DNA of 64,000 bases from Sinorhizobium garamanticum (lineage in GTDB: Bacteria > Pseudomonadota > Alphaproteobacteria > Rhizobiales > Rhizobiaceae), in NCBI RefSeq assembly GCF_029892065.1, contig NZ_CP120374.1:124001-188000 (forward strand), in the 5' to 3' direction. Positions within the stretch are counted from its first letter, which is position 1; each line of letters begins with the position of its first letter. This document shows, piece by piece, positions 17,102 through 26,383 of this stretch. The notes beneath the pieces are model-generated. The model did not search any database, was not told where the DNA came from, and was given only the letters and a program-made list of their open reading frames with translations. Both the position numbers and the translations under genes were made by a program.

Positions 17102-18253
17102 CTATTTCTGCGCCTGGTTCACCGGTATCGGCTTCACCGGCGCGCCGGGGAAGATTTTCTGCAGGTTACCGGCGATTACCTTGTCGCCTTCGGAAACACC
17201 GGATGACAGACCCACGAGGCCGCCATTGCTCGGGCCGAGAGAGACCAGCCGCTGCTCGACAACGTCGCCCTTGCCGACGACATAGACATACTTGCCGAGT
17301 TGACTCGACCCGAGTGCGGTCTCGGGCACCATAAGCACGTTCGGTTCGTCCCTGACGCGCAGGCGAACGCGCACGTATTGGCCGGGCAGCAAGGTCAGAT
17401 CCTTGTTTTCGATCGTCGCGCGCGCCACGACCGTGCCGGTATTGCGCTCGACCGCGTTGTTGATGAAGGTCAGATCGCCGCGGTGACGCGGCTCGGCATC
17501 ACCCGGCAGAAACACTTCGGCCTGAACCGGCCCGGCCGCCCGTGCCTTCTGGATATCGGCGAGCTCGGGTTCGCTCGGATTGAAGGAGACATAGATCGGC
17601 GAAAGTTGCACGAGGTTGTTGAGTGGCGTGCCGGCCACGTCGCTGACCAGTGTTCCCTCGGGAGCCAGGTTTCGCCCGAGCCTTCCTGCAAAGGGTGCGC
17701 GGATTTCAGTGTAGTCGCGGTTGATCTCGGCGGTGCGGACCCGCGCCCGCGACATGGCGAGGGCCGCCTCCGCCTGGCGCACGGCGCTTGCGCGCTGGTC
17801 GAAGGTGTCCTTGTCCAGATAGCCGGTCGTGGCCAGTTCGTTGCCGCGTGTGAGATTGCTGCGAAGATAGGCGAGCGACGCCTCGTCGCGTCGGACCTGG
17901 GCTTTCGCCTGATCGAGCTCTGCTTCGTAGTCGCGCGGGTCGATCCGGTAGAGGAGTTCGCCCTGCGTGACGTCGGCGCCGTCCGGAGCTTCCTGCGACT
18001 GTATATAGCCGGAAACCTTGGCCCGGAGCGTGACGTTGCGGATCGATTCCGTCCGTGCAGAATATTCGAGGTAAATGGGGATCGTCTTCTTGACGACCGC
18101 GGCGACGGGAACGGGCATGGCAGGAGGTGCAGTCGCAACCGCTGCCCCCGCGCCACCGCTTTCGAGGTCAAGCCTGCCGCCGGTGTATGAATAGGCCGCA
18201 GCCAGAGCCGCGATTGCGACTGCTGCGGCAAAGCCAAGTTTCAAACCGCGCAT
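17102..18253 (-). CDS. RND efflux periplasmic adaptor subunit (MexA/AcrA family)
   Basis: The 383-residue protein has an N-terminal hydrophobic segment (about residues 8-24), a lipoyl-like domain with VTLRAKVSGYIQSQ, a coiled-coil hairpin (about 110-185), and beta-barrel and membrane-proximal domains (IRAPFAGRLGRNLAPEG, LLPGQYVRVRL). It bridges the RND pump to an outer-membrane channel. There is no lipobox Cys, so it is anchored by an uncleaved helix. It lies 15 bp after the RND pump gene in one operon. No outer-membrane factor gene is nearby, so the pump must use one encoded elsewhere. Confidence 0.93.
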   Translation of the reverse strand: MRGLKLGFAAAVAIAALAAAYSYTGGRLDLESGGAGAAVATAPPAMPVPVAAVVKKTIPIYLEYSARTESIRNVTLRAKVSGYIQSQEAPDGADVTQGELLYRIDPRDYEAELDQAKAQVRRDEASLAYLRSNLTRGNELATTGYLDKDTFDQRASAVRQAEAALAMSRARVRTAEINRDYTEIRAPFAGRLGRNLAPEGTLVSDVAGTPLNNLVQLSPIYVSFNPSEPELADIQKARAAGPVQAEVFLPGDAEPRHRGDLTFINNAVERNTGTVVARATIENKDLTLLPGQYVRVRLRVRDEPNVLMVPETALGSSQLGKYVYVVGKGDVVEQRLVSLGPSNGGLVGLSSGVSEGDKVIAGNLQKIFPGAPVKPIPVNQAQK

Positions 18254-18268
18254 ATCAAGCTCCAGTCC

Positions 18269-21200
18269 CTATTCCGCCGCCTCGGGGTCTCGCTGCCCTT
18301 CGGCAGGGCTCGTCGACAGCCCCTCCCGCCATTGTTCGATGACTGCATAGAAAACCGGGACAAAAACAAGTGTCAGGACGGTTGCCATGAGCATACCGCC
18401 AAACACTGTTGTGCCGATCGACTGCCGGCTGGCGGCACCGGCGCCCCTCGCGTACATCAATGGGACGACGCCGAGAATGAAGGCGAATGCCGTCATCAAA
18501 ATCGGCCGTAGCCGCAGGCGGGCCGCTTCGGCGGCGGCGGCGATGATGTCCAGGCCTTCCTGCCGGCGCCGTTTGGCGAACTCGACGATCAGAATAGCGT
18601 TTTTCGCGGCAAGGCCAACCAGCATAACGAAGCCGATCTGCGAGTAGACATCGATCTGCATGGTCCTGAGCCACAGGGCGAGCAGGGCGCCAAGGAGGGC
18701 GAGCGGCACCGAAAGCAGCACCATGAAGGGCATCGACCAGCTTTCATACTGCGCCGCCAGGATCAGGAAACAAAAGACGATGGCCAGCGCGAAGACGAGC
18801 GCGGCGATCGATCCCGCCCGGATCTCCTGATAGGTGATGCCCGTCCATTCGAAGCCGAAGTCCCGCGGCAGGGTGGCCGCGGCGGTGCGCTCCATCGCTG
18901 CCACCGCCTGGCTCGAACTGTAGCCCGGCGCGGCCGCGCCGTTTATCAACGCTGACGGATAATTGTTGTAGTGGCTGATTGTCTCGGGGCCTACGGTCGG
19001 TTTCAGCGCGCCGAGCGTGCTGAGCGGCACCATATCGCCCGCCGAATTGCGCACGTAAAGCCGGGAAATGTCGGCAGGATTGGAGCGCGCGCTTTGATCG
19101 GCCTGAAGCGTGACGCGAAAAGTGCGGCCGAACAGGTTGAAGTCGTTGACATAAAGCGAACCGAAATAGATCTGCAGGGTGTTGAATATATCCGGCAGGT
19201 TGAGACCCAACTGCTTTGCCTTGTCCCGGTCGAGGTCATAGTTGAATTGCGGGCTCGACGTGCTGAATGTGGTGAAGAGCTGGTGCGGATTGATTTCCGG
19301 CTGCTTTCGCGCCTCGGCTATCAGGGCTTGGGTGGCGTCGTTCAGCGCCACGCTGCCGCGCCCGCCCAGGTCTTCGACCTGGAATTCGAAACCGCCCGTT
19401 GCGCCGAGCCCCTGTATCGACGGTGGATCGAAGGCGAGCACGAGAGCGTCGGGGATCTGCAGGAGGAGTGGCTGCACCGCTTCGCGCAGCGCCGATGCTC
19501 CTTGTTCCGGAGGGCGCTCGTCCCATGGTTTCAGGACGGCGAACTGGACCGCGGAATTGGACTGGCTCGCGAAAGTCAGGAAGTTGAAGCCGACCACGGA
19601 GCCGACGAAATCCACGCCGGCCGTGCCGCGAAGGATTCCCTCCGATTGCCTCGCGACGGCTTCGGTTCGTTCTATCGATGCACCGTCGGGGAGTTGGATG
19701 ACCACGAAGAAATATCCCTGGTCCTCGACGGGCAGGAACGTCGAGGGAATGCGTTGCCACAATGCGTAGGTGGAGCCGATGGCGATCAGGAAGAGTGCGA
19801 AGAGGGCCCAACGCCAACGGACGAGTCCCGCGATGCTGTGCGCATAGGCATGCGAAAACCAATGGAAACCGGTATTGAACCAGCGGAAGAGCACGAATCT
19901 CGGCGCGCCGCGATGGCGCAGGAAAGCGGCGCTGAGCGCGGGACTGAGCGTCAGCGAATTGAAAGCGGAAAACGCGACCGAGATCGCAACCGTCAGAGCG
20001 AACTGATTGTAAAGGCTGCCGGCTACGCCCGGAATGAAGGCGACTGGCACGAAGACCGCCAGAAGCACGGCAGTCGTCGCGATGATCGGTCCCGTCACCT
20101 CCTGCATCGCCTTGCGCGTTGCCGCGAGCGGCGGCAGGCCGGACTCGAGTTGTCGCTCGACGTTCTCGACGACCACGATTGCATCGTCGACCACCAGGCC
20201 GATGGCGAGCACCATTCCGAGCAGGCTCAGCATGTTCAGCGAGAAGCCGAGCAGGTACATGACGATGAGCGTCGCGATCAGCGACACCGGAATGGCGATC
20301 GTCGGGATAATCGTGGTGCGCACGTTCTGGAGGAAGATGAAGACGACGGCGATGACCAGAGCCAGCGCTTCGACCAGCGTGATAATCACATCATGCATTG
20401 CCGCGGACACGAAGCGCGTGGTGTCGTAGAACATGTGATAGGCGATGCCGCTCGGGAAGCGCTGCGACAGCTCGTCCATCTTGGCCTTGACCCGGCTCTG
20501 CAGATCGAGCGCATTCGAACCGGGCGCCTGGAACACCGCCAGGACGACGCTCTCCTTGCCGTTGAAGGTCACCGATGACGAATAGAGCAGCGCGCCCAGT
20601 TCGACGCGCGCCACGTCTCGCAGCCTGATCGTCGCGCCGGTCGCCGGGTCGGCACGCAGGACGATATCGGCAAATTGCTTGGGGTCGCTCAAACGACCGA
20701 CCGCATTGATCTGCATCTCGAAGGGTGTGCCGGCCGGTGCCGGGGATTGCCCGATCTTTCCGCCGGCAACCTGGACGTTCTGCTCCTCGATGACGTTCTC
20801 CACGTCGACGGCGGTGATGCCCAGATTGGCCATCCGGTCCGGATCGAGCCAGACGCGCATCGAGTAACGCCGTTCGCCGAAGAGCTGGACATCGCCGACG
20901 CCCGGCAGGCGCTTGAGCGGATCGAGGATCTGCAGGTAGGCATAGTTGCTGACGGAGGCGAAATCGACGGAATCATCGGGCGAATCGAGGCTGACCAGCA
21001 CGGTGAAGTTCGGTATCTGCTTGGCGATCGTCACACCGCTCTGGTTTACCAGGGCCGGCAGCGAGGATGCCGCCTGCGATACGCGGTTCTGCACGTCGAG
21101 CGCTGCGACGTCGATCGGATAGCCGACGTCAAAGGATATGATGATCCTCGACGAGCCGTCATTGGAGCTCGTCGAAGACATGTAGAGCATGCCCGGCACG

Positions 21201-21412
21201 CCGTTGATCTGCTGTTCGAGCGGTGTTGTGACCGTATCGGCGACCACCTGGGCGCTGGCACCCGGATAGTTGGCGGAGACGACGATCTGCGGCGGCGTAA
21301 TGTCTGGGAACTGCGAGACCGGAAGCAGGAAATAGCAGATGGCGCCCGCAAGCGTCATGACGATGGCGATAGCAGACGCGAAAATCGGCCGGTGAATGAA
21401 GAACTCGATCAT
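18269..21412 (-). CDS. RND multidrug efflux transporter (HAE-1, AcrB/MexB-like)
   Basis: At 1047 residues it has the full length of the HAE-1 family, with 12 membrane segments and two large periplasmic loops. It begins MIEFFIHRPIFASAIAIVMT. The proton-relay pair Asp-Asp is visible in LVVDDAIVVVENVER (TM4), and the matching Lys is in VGLAAKNAILIVEFAK (TM10). It exports hydrophobic drugs or toxic compounds with the adaptor that follows. A LysR/TetR-type regulator is not directly adjacent; the closest TetR gene (21897) ends 484 bp upstream on the same strand. Confidence 0.95.
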   Translation of the reverse strand: MIEFFIHRPIFASAIAIVMTLAGAICYFLLPVSQFPDITPPQIVVSANYPGASAQVVADTVTTPLEQQINGVPGMLYMSSTSSNDGSSRIIISFDVGYPIDVAALDVQNRVSQAASSLPALVNQSGVTIAKQIPNFTVLVSLDSPDDSVDFASVSNYAYLQILDPLKRLPGVGDVQLFGERRYSMRVWLDPDRMANLGITAVDVENVIEEQNVQVAGGKIGQSPAPAGTPFEMQINAVGRLSDPKQFADIVLRADPATGATIRLRDVARVELGALLYSSSVTFNGKESVVLAVFQAPGSNALDLQSRVKAKMDELSQRFPSGIAYHMFYDTTRFVSAAMHDVIITLVEALALVIAVVFIFLQNVRTTIIPTIAIPVSLIATLIVMYLLGFSLNMLSLLGMVLAIGLVVDDAIVVVENVERQLESGLPPLAATRKAMQEVTGPIIATTAVLLAVFVPVAFIPGVAGSLYNQFALTVAISVAFSAFNSLTLSPALSAAFLRHRGAPRFVLFRWFNTGFHWFSHAYAHSIAGLVRWRWALFALFLIAIGSTYALWQRIPSTFLPVEDQGYFFVVIQLPDGASIERTEAVARQSEGILRGTAGVDFVGSVVGFNFLTFASQSNSAVQFAVLKPWDERPPEQGASALREAVQPLLLQIPDALVLAFDPPSIQGLGATGGFEFQVEDLGGRGSVALNDATQALIAEARKQPEINPHQLFTTFSTSSPQFNYDLDRDKAKQLGLNLPDIFNTLQIYFGSLYVNDFNLFGRTFRVTLQADQSARSNPADISRLYVRNSAGDMVPLSTLGALKPTVGPETISHYNNYPSALINGAAAPGYSSSQAVAAMERTAAATLPRDFGFEWTGITYQEIRAGSIAALVFALAIVFCFLILAAQYESWSMPFMVLLSVPLALLGALLALWLRTMQIDVYSQIGFVMLVGLAAKNAILIVEFAKRRRQEGLDIIAAAAEAARLRLRPILMTAFAFILGVVPLMYARGAGAASRQSIGTTVFGGMLMATVLTLVFVPVFYAVIEQWREGLSTSPAEGQRDPEAAE

Positions 21413-21896
21413 GGCCGGACCGACCCATGTACGACGCGGGCGCCAGCTTGGGCCGCACCGGCCGGCAACGGCCGATGGACACCGCCGAAATCGACCTTCT
21501 CCGCGGCCACCGACACGCGGTCTACCCGGTTAATAAGAGGCTTTCCCGCCGTCGGCCCATCCAGCTTGCGCATCGTAAGGCTCCAACACCAGCAAATTGC
21601 GATCTGCACCGCCGTTACTTAGACGTTTGACGATCGTGCCAACCGACATTGTGACATTGTGCCAGATTTTTTTTTGTGCGGTCAGCACTCACGGAAGCGG
21701 TCGAGAAAATCGGCTGCTCCTTGATCTCCCACGACCGATCAGTAACACAGCGTCAAGGGTCAGCCATGCATACCGAAATAGGCCGGCCGACCCTGATGAC
21801 AACTGATCTGCAGCCAATCACGTCCATTCCCCGCGTGACCGCATTGTCGTTGCTGCCCACGATCTGTTTCCAAAGCACAACATCCGTGGAGATTCG
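21413..21896. other. 484-bp gap upstream of the RND operon
   Basis: No gene is supported. The gap contains a direct repeat GACATTGT-GACATTGT at 21645-21660 and a run of nine T at about 21667-21675. The promoter of the RND operon must lie in the first part of this region, but no clear operator dyad is visible. Confidence 0.35.
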
Positions 21897-22493
21897 CTAC
21901 ACTCCTCCTTTGTGGGTGTGTTCGGCTATCCCCGGCTCGAGCAGCCGAAGGATTTCAGGTAGACGTTCGTTCATTTCTGGCGCGATCTTCTCGTTCATCA
22001 GAAGCATCACGAGCCCATGCACCAAAGACCAAGCGGCAATCGGACCCGGATCGTCAACCGCACTCGAACCTTTCCGACCCGCTTTCGTGGCAAGAAGCTC
22101 AAAAGCTTGGCGACTGGCGTGAGACAGGTGCGCGTCCCGGCTGTCGATGTGCTCGCCGGATCCGAACATCAGCGTGTAAAGCCCAGGGTTCGCTTTTGCG
22201 AATTCGATGTAGGCAACGCCAAGATCGCCGATGCTGCGCGCGGGATCGGATGCAAGTGGCGCGATCAGATCTCGCAGCCTCGAAAATCCCACCGTGGCAA
22301 TGGCCGACATCAGTTCGCGCTTCCCGGCGAAGTGCGCGTAAGGGGCAGCCTGGCTAACACCGGCCTGGCGCGTCACGGCGCGTAAACTTACGCCTGCTGG
22401 GCCTTCGCGCTCGAGCAGCGCTAATCCTGCCTCGATCAGCGCGGTTCGTAGATCACCGTGGTGATATCCGCGTGCTTGTGTTTTCGAGTTCAT
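21897..22493 (-). CDS. TetR/AcrR family transcriptional regulator
   Basis: The 198-residue protein starts with a full TetR HTH (YHHGDLRTALIEAGLALLER, then VSLRAVTRQAGVSQAAPYAHF) and has a C-terminal ligand domain of the WHG type (LGVAYIEFAKANPGLYTLMFG). Such regulators repress nearby genes until an inducer binds. It is divergent from the DUF2214 membrane protein gene, and a 19-bp perfect palindrome lies between them, so it probably represses itself and that gene. A role in controlling the RND operon downstream is possible. Confidence 0.9.
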   Translation of the reverse strand: MNSKTQARGYHHGDLRTALIEAGLALLEREGPAGVSLRAVTRQAGVSQAAPYAHFAGKRELMSAIATVGFSRLRDLIAPLASDPARSIGDLGVAYIEFAKANPGLYTLMFGSGEHIDSRDAHLSHASRQAFELLATKAGRKGSSAVDDPGPIAAWSLVHGLVMLLMNEKIAPEMNERLPEILRLLEPGIAEHTHKGGV

Positions 22494-22517
22494 TCGTCTG
22501 ACCGCAATCTTGACACT

Positions 22518-22551
22518 GTTAAGAACGCCGTTATCTTAACGTCGTTAAGAT
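22518..22551. promoter_or_regulatory. TetR-type operator between TetR and DUF2214 genes
   Basis: ATCTTAACGTCGTTAAGAT at 22533-22551 is a perfect 19-bp palindrome. An extra half-site GTTAAGA lies at 22518-22524, so three alternating half-sites are present. The position in the divergent promoter region suggests autoregulation by the TetR protein. Confidence 0.65.
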
Positions 22552-22630
22552 CAACGTGCCCACACGAAAGTCAAGGTCAGGGCTACCATGTCCGACCGCG
22601 GCCTTTTGTCAGACGGGCGGGGAGTCCCAG

Positions 22631-23077
22631 ATGTTCACGGATCTTGTTCTCGCTAGTGCCCACCACCTCCTGGTCTTCTTGCTGGCGGCGATAATCGCGA
22701 TCGAAGCGGTGATTGTGCGGCCGGATATGTCTGGCGGAGGCGCGAAACTGCTCTCCCGTATCGATGCGTATTACGGCGCGACCGCCATCCTTGTGCTCCT
22801 CATCGGGATCGCTCGCGTCCTCTTCGGCCTCAAGGGATGGGAAGCCTATGTTTACAATTGGGCGTTCTGGCTGAAGATGCTGGCCTTTGTGGTGGTCGGG
22901 CTCCTCTCCATCAGGCCTACACTGCAAATCCGCACGTGGCGAAAGAATGCGGACGGAGACGCGTTCAGCCTGCTGCCCGACGACGTTGCCAAGGTGCGCG
23001 GCTACATTCTGGCGCAGATTGGCGTTTTCACGCTTATTCCGGTCCTCGCTGCCACGATGGCTCGCTACGGCTACTGA
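22631..23077 (+). CDS. DUF2214 family membrane protein
   Basis: The 148-residue protein has four hydrophobic segments. It shows the DUF2214 pattern, with the opening MFTDLVLASAHHLLVFLLAA, an RIDAYYGATAI segment and a WAFWLKMLAFVVVGLLSI helix. Function is unknown; the family resembles cytochrome-b-like or YedZ-type small membrane proteins. It is probably controlled by the divergent TetR regulator through the palindrome at 22533. Confidence 0.8.
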   Translation: MFTDLVLASAHHLLVFLLAAIIAIEAVIVRPDMSGGGAKLLSRIDAYYGATAILVLLIGIARVLFGLKGWEAYVYNWAFWLKMLAFVVVGLLSIRPTLQIRTWRKNADGDAFSLLPDDVAKVRGYILAQIGVFTLIPVLAATMARYGY

Positions 23078-23116
23078 GAGGTTCATTTGGAAAATAGATT
23101 TGCGGAATAGGAAGCG

Positions 23117-24031
23117 TCATGTCTGTTGCGAGATCTCGCGAACCACGCGTCGAAGCCACTGGTGGCCGGGATCTGCGTCATGACGAGTGTGCCAAGCCTG
23201 AACAACCCGAAACGGCGGAATATCGATGGGGGGCGGGAAGAAGCGAAGCGGCAGCCTACTGACGACTGGCCCGAAAAGGCGGCGCGGTTCAGTTGCCACG
23301 AGGTCGGACGAGCCGACCAGAAACGGAGCCATCAGGAAGTGCCCAACGGTGACGGCGACTTTTCTCTTTAAGCCGCGCTCCGCCAGCACGGCATCGACAT
23401 AACCATGCGGATTGCCTCTCGTCGATACCTGAAGATGCCGCAGTGACAGGTAGCGGTCGAGATCGAGGGGATCTGCAAGGGCGGGATGATCGCCGCGGCC
23501 GGCACAGACAAAATCCTCCTCGTAAAGCAGTTCCTCACATATGTGCGAAGGCGGCCCGGGAAAATTGCCGGCGATGAGTTCGACTGATCCTTCTTCCAGC
23601 ATCTGCAGGCCGACACCGTGGCTGGTGTTGCGGATCACGAGCGATATGTTCGGCGCTTCGCGTTCTGTGCGTGCCATGAGCCGAGGCAAGAGCACGTAGG
23701 CCGCATAGTCGGATAGGCCAAGCACGAACTGTCGTCTGCTCTCTTCCGGCGCGAAAGTCCGGCTGCCGCGCAACACACCTTCGACCTGCTCGAGGATCGA
23801 CCGGATAGCCGGAGCGGCGTCCAGTGCAGCCGGCGTCGGCACCATTCCACGCGGAGAGCGAACGAACAGCGGATCTCCGAACAGGGTGCGCAAGCGATTG
23901 AGCGCGTGACTGACCGCTGGCTGAGTGAGTCCGATTCGCTCAGCGGCGCGCGTGGCATGCCCTTCCGCCACCAGTGCGTCGAACACCACCAAGAGGTTGA
24001 GGTCGATCCTAGCAATATTAACAGCCTTCAT
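23117..24031 (-). CDS. LysR family transcriptional regulator
   Basis: The 304-residue protein has an HTH (LLVVFDALVAEGHATRAAERI, GLTQPAVSHALNRLRTLFGDPLF) and a LysR substrate-binding domain of the NodD/LeuO-like subgroup. It is divergent from the three-domain CMD protein gene; 103 bp separate the starts. The divergent layout suggests it regulates that gene. The effector is unknown. Confidence 0.9.
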   Translation of the reverse strand: MKAVNIARIDLNLLVVFDALVAEGHATRAAERIGLTQPAVSHALNRLRTLFGDPLFVRSPRGMVPTPAALDAAPAIRSILEQVEGVLRGSRTFAPEESRRQFVLGLSDYAAYVLLPRLMARTEREAPNISLVIRNTSHGVGLQMLEEGSVELIAGNFPGPPSHICEELLYEEDFVCAGRGDHPALADPLDLDRYLSLRHLQVSTRGNPHGYVDAVLAERGLKRKVAVTVGHFLMAPFLVGSSDLVATEPRRLFGPVVSRLPLRFFPPPIDIPPFRVVQAWHTRHDADPGHQWLRRVVREISQQT

Positions 24032-24134
24032 GGCGATGATGCTAATTATTCATTGGATTCATTACAAGTCCTCCGCAATCATTGGTCCCATCCTTTGTCA
24101 CCCCTGACCAAGCAAACTAGGGATCCTCAAAACG

Positions 24135-25493
24135 ATGGTTAAAGCGTGGAAAGGTGCCGGGCCTGACAGTGGCGGCACAACAGATCGGGATAGACGAACA
24201 ATGCTCAAAACATCCGTAGGACTGGTGACCGCGGCCGCTCTTGGCAACTCTGCGGCTGCCCAACCGACCGGCGCACCAGGCGGCGATCGCCGCGCAAGAG
24301 GCCTTGAAGCGCTCGGGGCCGTCGGTGGGGCAGACTTCAGTCGGACCCTGGATCCGCTTTCGCCGGATCTTTCCCGGCTCCTCATCGAAGACGCCTATGG
24401 GGACGTTATGGCGCGCCCCGGCCTGTCCCAGAAAAACCGCGAACTCATCAATGTCGCCGTGATCACCGTACTCGGCACAGCGCGCCCCGCCCTTCGCTTT
24501 CACATCGCCGGGATGCTGGAAACCGGCTGGAGTCCACGCGAGATAGTCGAGACCCTGCTCCATAGCGTCGTTTACGGCGGCTTTCCTTTCGCCCAGGACG
24601 CCATGCTCGTCGCGCGCGAAGTGTTTGCCGAGCGCGGCGTGACGGTTGGAACTGACAGCGGGCGGCCGGACGGCGATGACTGGGCGCTCGGCGTTCAACA
24701 GTTGCTCAAGACTGGCGGCGATGACGCCGGCACCTTTGCCCGCCGTGTGATCGACGGAAGTGGCCCCTCGCCCGATCTTGATCGGCTGACGGTAGAGTTT
24801 GCGCACGGCGAAATCTGGAATCGGCCGGGGCTCGCGCTCAAGGATCGCGAATTGGCGACACTCGCCATGGTGATAGCTATCGGCAACCCTGACAGTTCGG
24901 TTCGCTTCCACGTCGAGGCATGTCTGCGCACAGGCTGGACGCGCGCCGAGATCACCGAGTTGCTGATTCAGATGCCGGTCTACATCGGTTGGCCGCAGGC
25001 ACTGACGGCGGTGGAGCCCTCGCTGGCTGCATTTGCAGAAGCGGAAAGGCCGGGCGGCCTGGCCGCACCGTCAAGTTCCGGCGAGGCAATTGCCACACAG
25101 CGGGCACAGACAGAGACAGACGACGTTCGGTTCAATCGGGGTGTCACAGCGATGGGCGAGATCAGCCAGGCTTCGGGCGAGGCAGTGGTCAACGCGTTCC
25201 ATGACATCGCCCCTGATCTCGGCCGCTATATCCTTGAGTTCTCCTACGGAGACGTATTCTCCCGGTCTGGGCTCGATCTCAAATCGCGCGAACTGGCTAC
25301 AGTCGCCGCACTTACGGCGCGTGGCACAAAAGCGGATGAAACACCGCTCAAGGTTCACGTCGCAGGCGCGTTGAATACCGGGGCAACAAAGCAAGAAGTG
25401 ACCGAGGCCATCCTCCACATGCTGCCCTATGCTGGCTTCAGCCGCGTTCAGTCAGCGATGGCGGCGGCGAGCGAGGTCTTTTCAGAGCAGTAG
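24135..25493 (+). CDS. Exported protein with three carboxymuconolactone decarboxylase domains
   Basis: The 452-residue protein starts with a possible Tat signal (RRTMLKTSVGLVTAAALGNS, ending at AAAQ). It then repeats the CMD fold three times, at about residues 65-160, 190-300 and 325-450. Each repeat has the pattern Y/HGD/E-V/I-W/F-x-RxGLxxKxREL...A followed by RFH or KVH, then a GW/GA-T/S-xx-E helix. None has the CxxC of AhpD, so the thiol peroxidase chemistry is unlikely and the gamma-CMD-type scaffold is more apt. Normal CMD proteins carry one or two copies. It is likely controlled by the divergent LysR protein. The substrate is unknown. Confidence 0.82.
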   Translation: MVKAWKGAGPDSGGTTDRDRRTMLKTSVGLVTAAALGNSAAAQPTGAPGGDRRARGLEALGAVGGADFSRTLDPLSPDLSRLLIEDAYGDVMARPGLSQKNRELINVAVITVLGTARPALRFHIAGMLETGWSPREIVETLLHSVVYGGFPFAQDAMLVAREVFAERGVTVGTDSGRPDGDDWALGVQQLLKTGGDDAGTFARRVIDGSGPSPDLDRLTVEFAHGEIWNRPGLALKDRELATLAMVIAIGNPDSSVRFHVEACLRTGWTRAEITELLIQMPVYIGWPQALTAVEPSLAAFAEAERPGGLAAPSSSGEAIATQRAQTETDDVRFNRGVTAMGEISQASGEAVVNAFHDIAPDLGRYILEFSYGDVFSRSGLDLKSRELATVAALTARGTKADETPLKVHVAGALNTGATKQEVTEAILHMLPYAGFSRVQSAMAAASEVFSEQ

Positions 25494-25834
25494 AAAACAA
25501 GCCGGTGGGGTGTCACACAGCCGTTACACTTTACGCCGAAACTTGACGTGTTGCTCTACGGCACAGGCCATCCTCGACGGATTGGCGTGGGTTCGCTTCA
25601 AAGCATTTGGCGCCGCAGTCGGTCCGGCAGAGGCGCCCGAACCCGTAGTGCCGGACATCCTTCGCGTCGCGGATCTTCCGATTGACGATAACGGTCCGAG
25701 GCAGTTCCTCGACTTTGCAGTAGCCGGGGCGCGACCGCAGACTAGCCCAGTTCTCAGGACGAGGAGCGGATGATCCTGGCTTCCGGCCCGATTTGCATTC
25801 GAAGTACGGGCGAGCTTCAACCGAGGAAGTAGAC
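25494..25834. other. 341-bp gap
   Basis: Frames are open on both strands, but none has a recognisable domain or a good ribosome binding site. I see no clear gene, repeat or operator here. Confidence 0.35.
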
Positions 25835-26014
25835 ATGTGTAAGTTTGTTATTCTCTCGCTGACGGCGGTGGCAATCAGCGTCGGCAGCGTAGGCTGCGTA
25901 TCAGAGAACCCTGACACTGCATCGATAACGCCCAATGCGGGGGCCAGGAGCGGAACGTTCGACCCCAGGGCAAGCGGTGTAAACCATCCCCCGCCAAGAA
26001 ACGGCTCCTATTAA
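25835..26014 (+). CDS. Small exported, possibly lipoprotein, hypothetical
   Basis: The 59-residue protein has a signal-like start (MCKFVILSLTAVAISVGSVG) followed by Cys21, a weak lipobox (SVGC). The short Pro/Asn/Gly-rich tail has no recognisable domain. GAGGAAG lies eight bases before the ATG. Its last codons and stop lie in the first unit of a 13-bp tandem duplication at 26001-26026. Function is unknown. Confidence 0.5.
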   Translation: MCKFVILSLTAVAISVGSVGCVSENPDTASITPNAGARSGTFDPRASGVNHPPPRNGSY

Positions 26015-26049
26015 CGGCTCCTATTATAAGGGCATCTTATAAGGGCATC
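26001..26049. repeat. Two adjacent 13-bp tandem duplications
   Basis: ACGGCTCCTATTA occurs twice in tandem (26001-26013 and 26014-26026). TTATAAGGGCATC then occurs twice (26024-26036 and 26037-26049). They look like recent slippage or repair duplications at the end of the small exported protein gene. Confidence 0.8.
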
Positions 26050-26101
26050 TTTCGTGAATGAGCTAACGCTTTGAGATCACCCAATTCCGGACGGAAAACG
26101 C

Positions 26102-26285
26102 TACGCAGCCGCCGCGGGGCGGGAGATCAAGGCGTTGATAGACCAAGCGACGAACGATGTTTCGGCCGGCGTCGCCCTGGTAGACAAGACCGGGGAGGCG
26201 CTTCCGGGATCGAGCGGCACGTGCAGCTGATCAGCCGGCAAGCTGCGCGATCAACTCGCGACCTTCCAGACGGGCATGGCTGGGC
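26102..26285 (+). pseudogene. Relic of a methyl-accepting chemotaxis protein C-terminus
   Basis: A 42-codon frame reads GREIKALIDQATNDVSAGVA then LVDKTGEAL. This is the conserved stretch just after the MCP signalling tip (typically REIK-x-LI ... V-x-x-G-x-x-LV-x-x-TG-x-x-L). It ends in TGA at 26228-26230. A shifted frame then reads SAGKLRDQLATFQTGM, like an MCP C-terminal tail. The sensor, HAMP and most of the signalling domain are absent, so this is a decayed fragment. Confidence 0.6.
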
Positions 26286-26383
26286 AGCGGGGCACTGGCC
26301 GCCGATGCCGCCTGATCCCCGCGCCCAACCCTGCAATCATGGCGACATCCTTGCTTCGTCGTGAGTCGCAAACTTTATGAGGC

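Noticed and set aside
18971..20578. Long open frame (535 codons) on the plus strand inside the RND pump gene
   Set aside because: Its product is Arg/Glu/His/Asp-rich low-complexity sequence typical of the antisense frame of a GC-rich gene; the minus-strand RND protein is unmistakable.
21409..21609. 66-codon minus-strand frame just upstream of the RND pump
   Set aside because: No signal peptide, domain or ribosome binding site could be identified.
25531..25935. 134-codon minus-strand frame near the small lipoprotein
   Set aside because: It overlaps the better-supported lipoprotein gene and has no recognisable domain.
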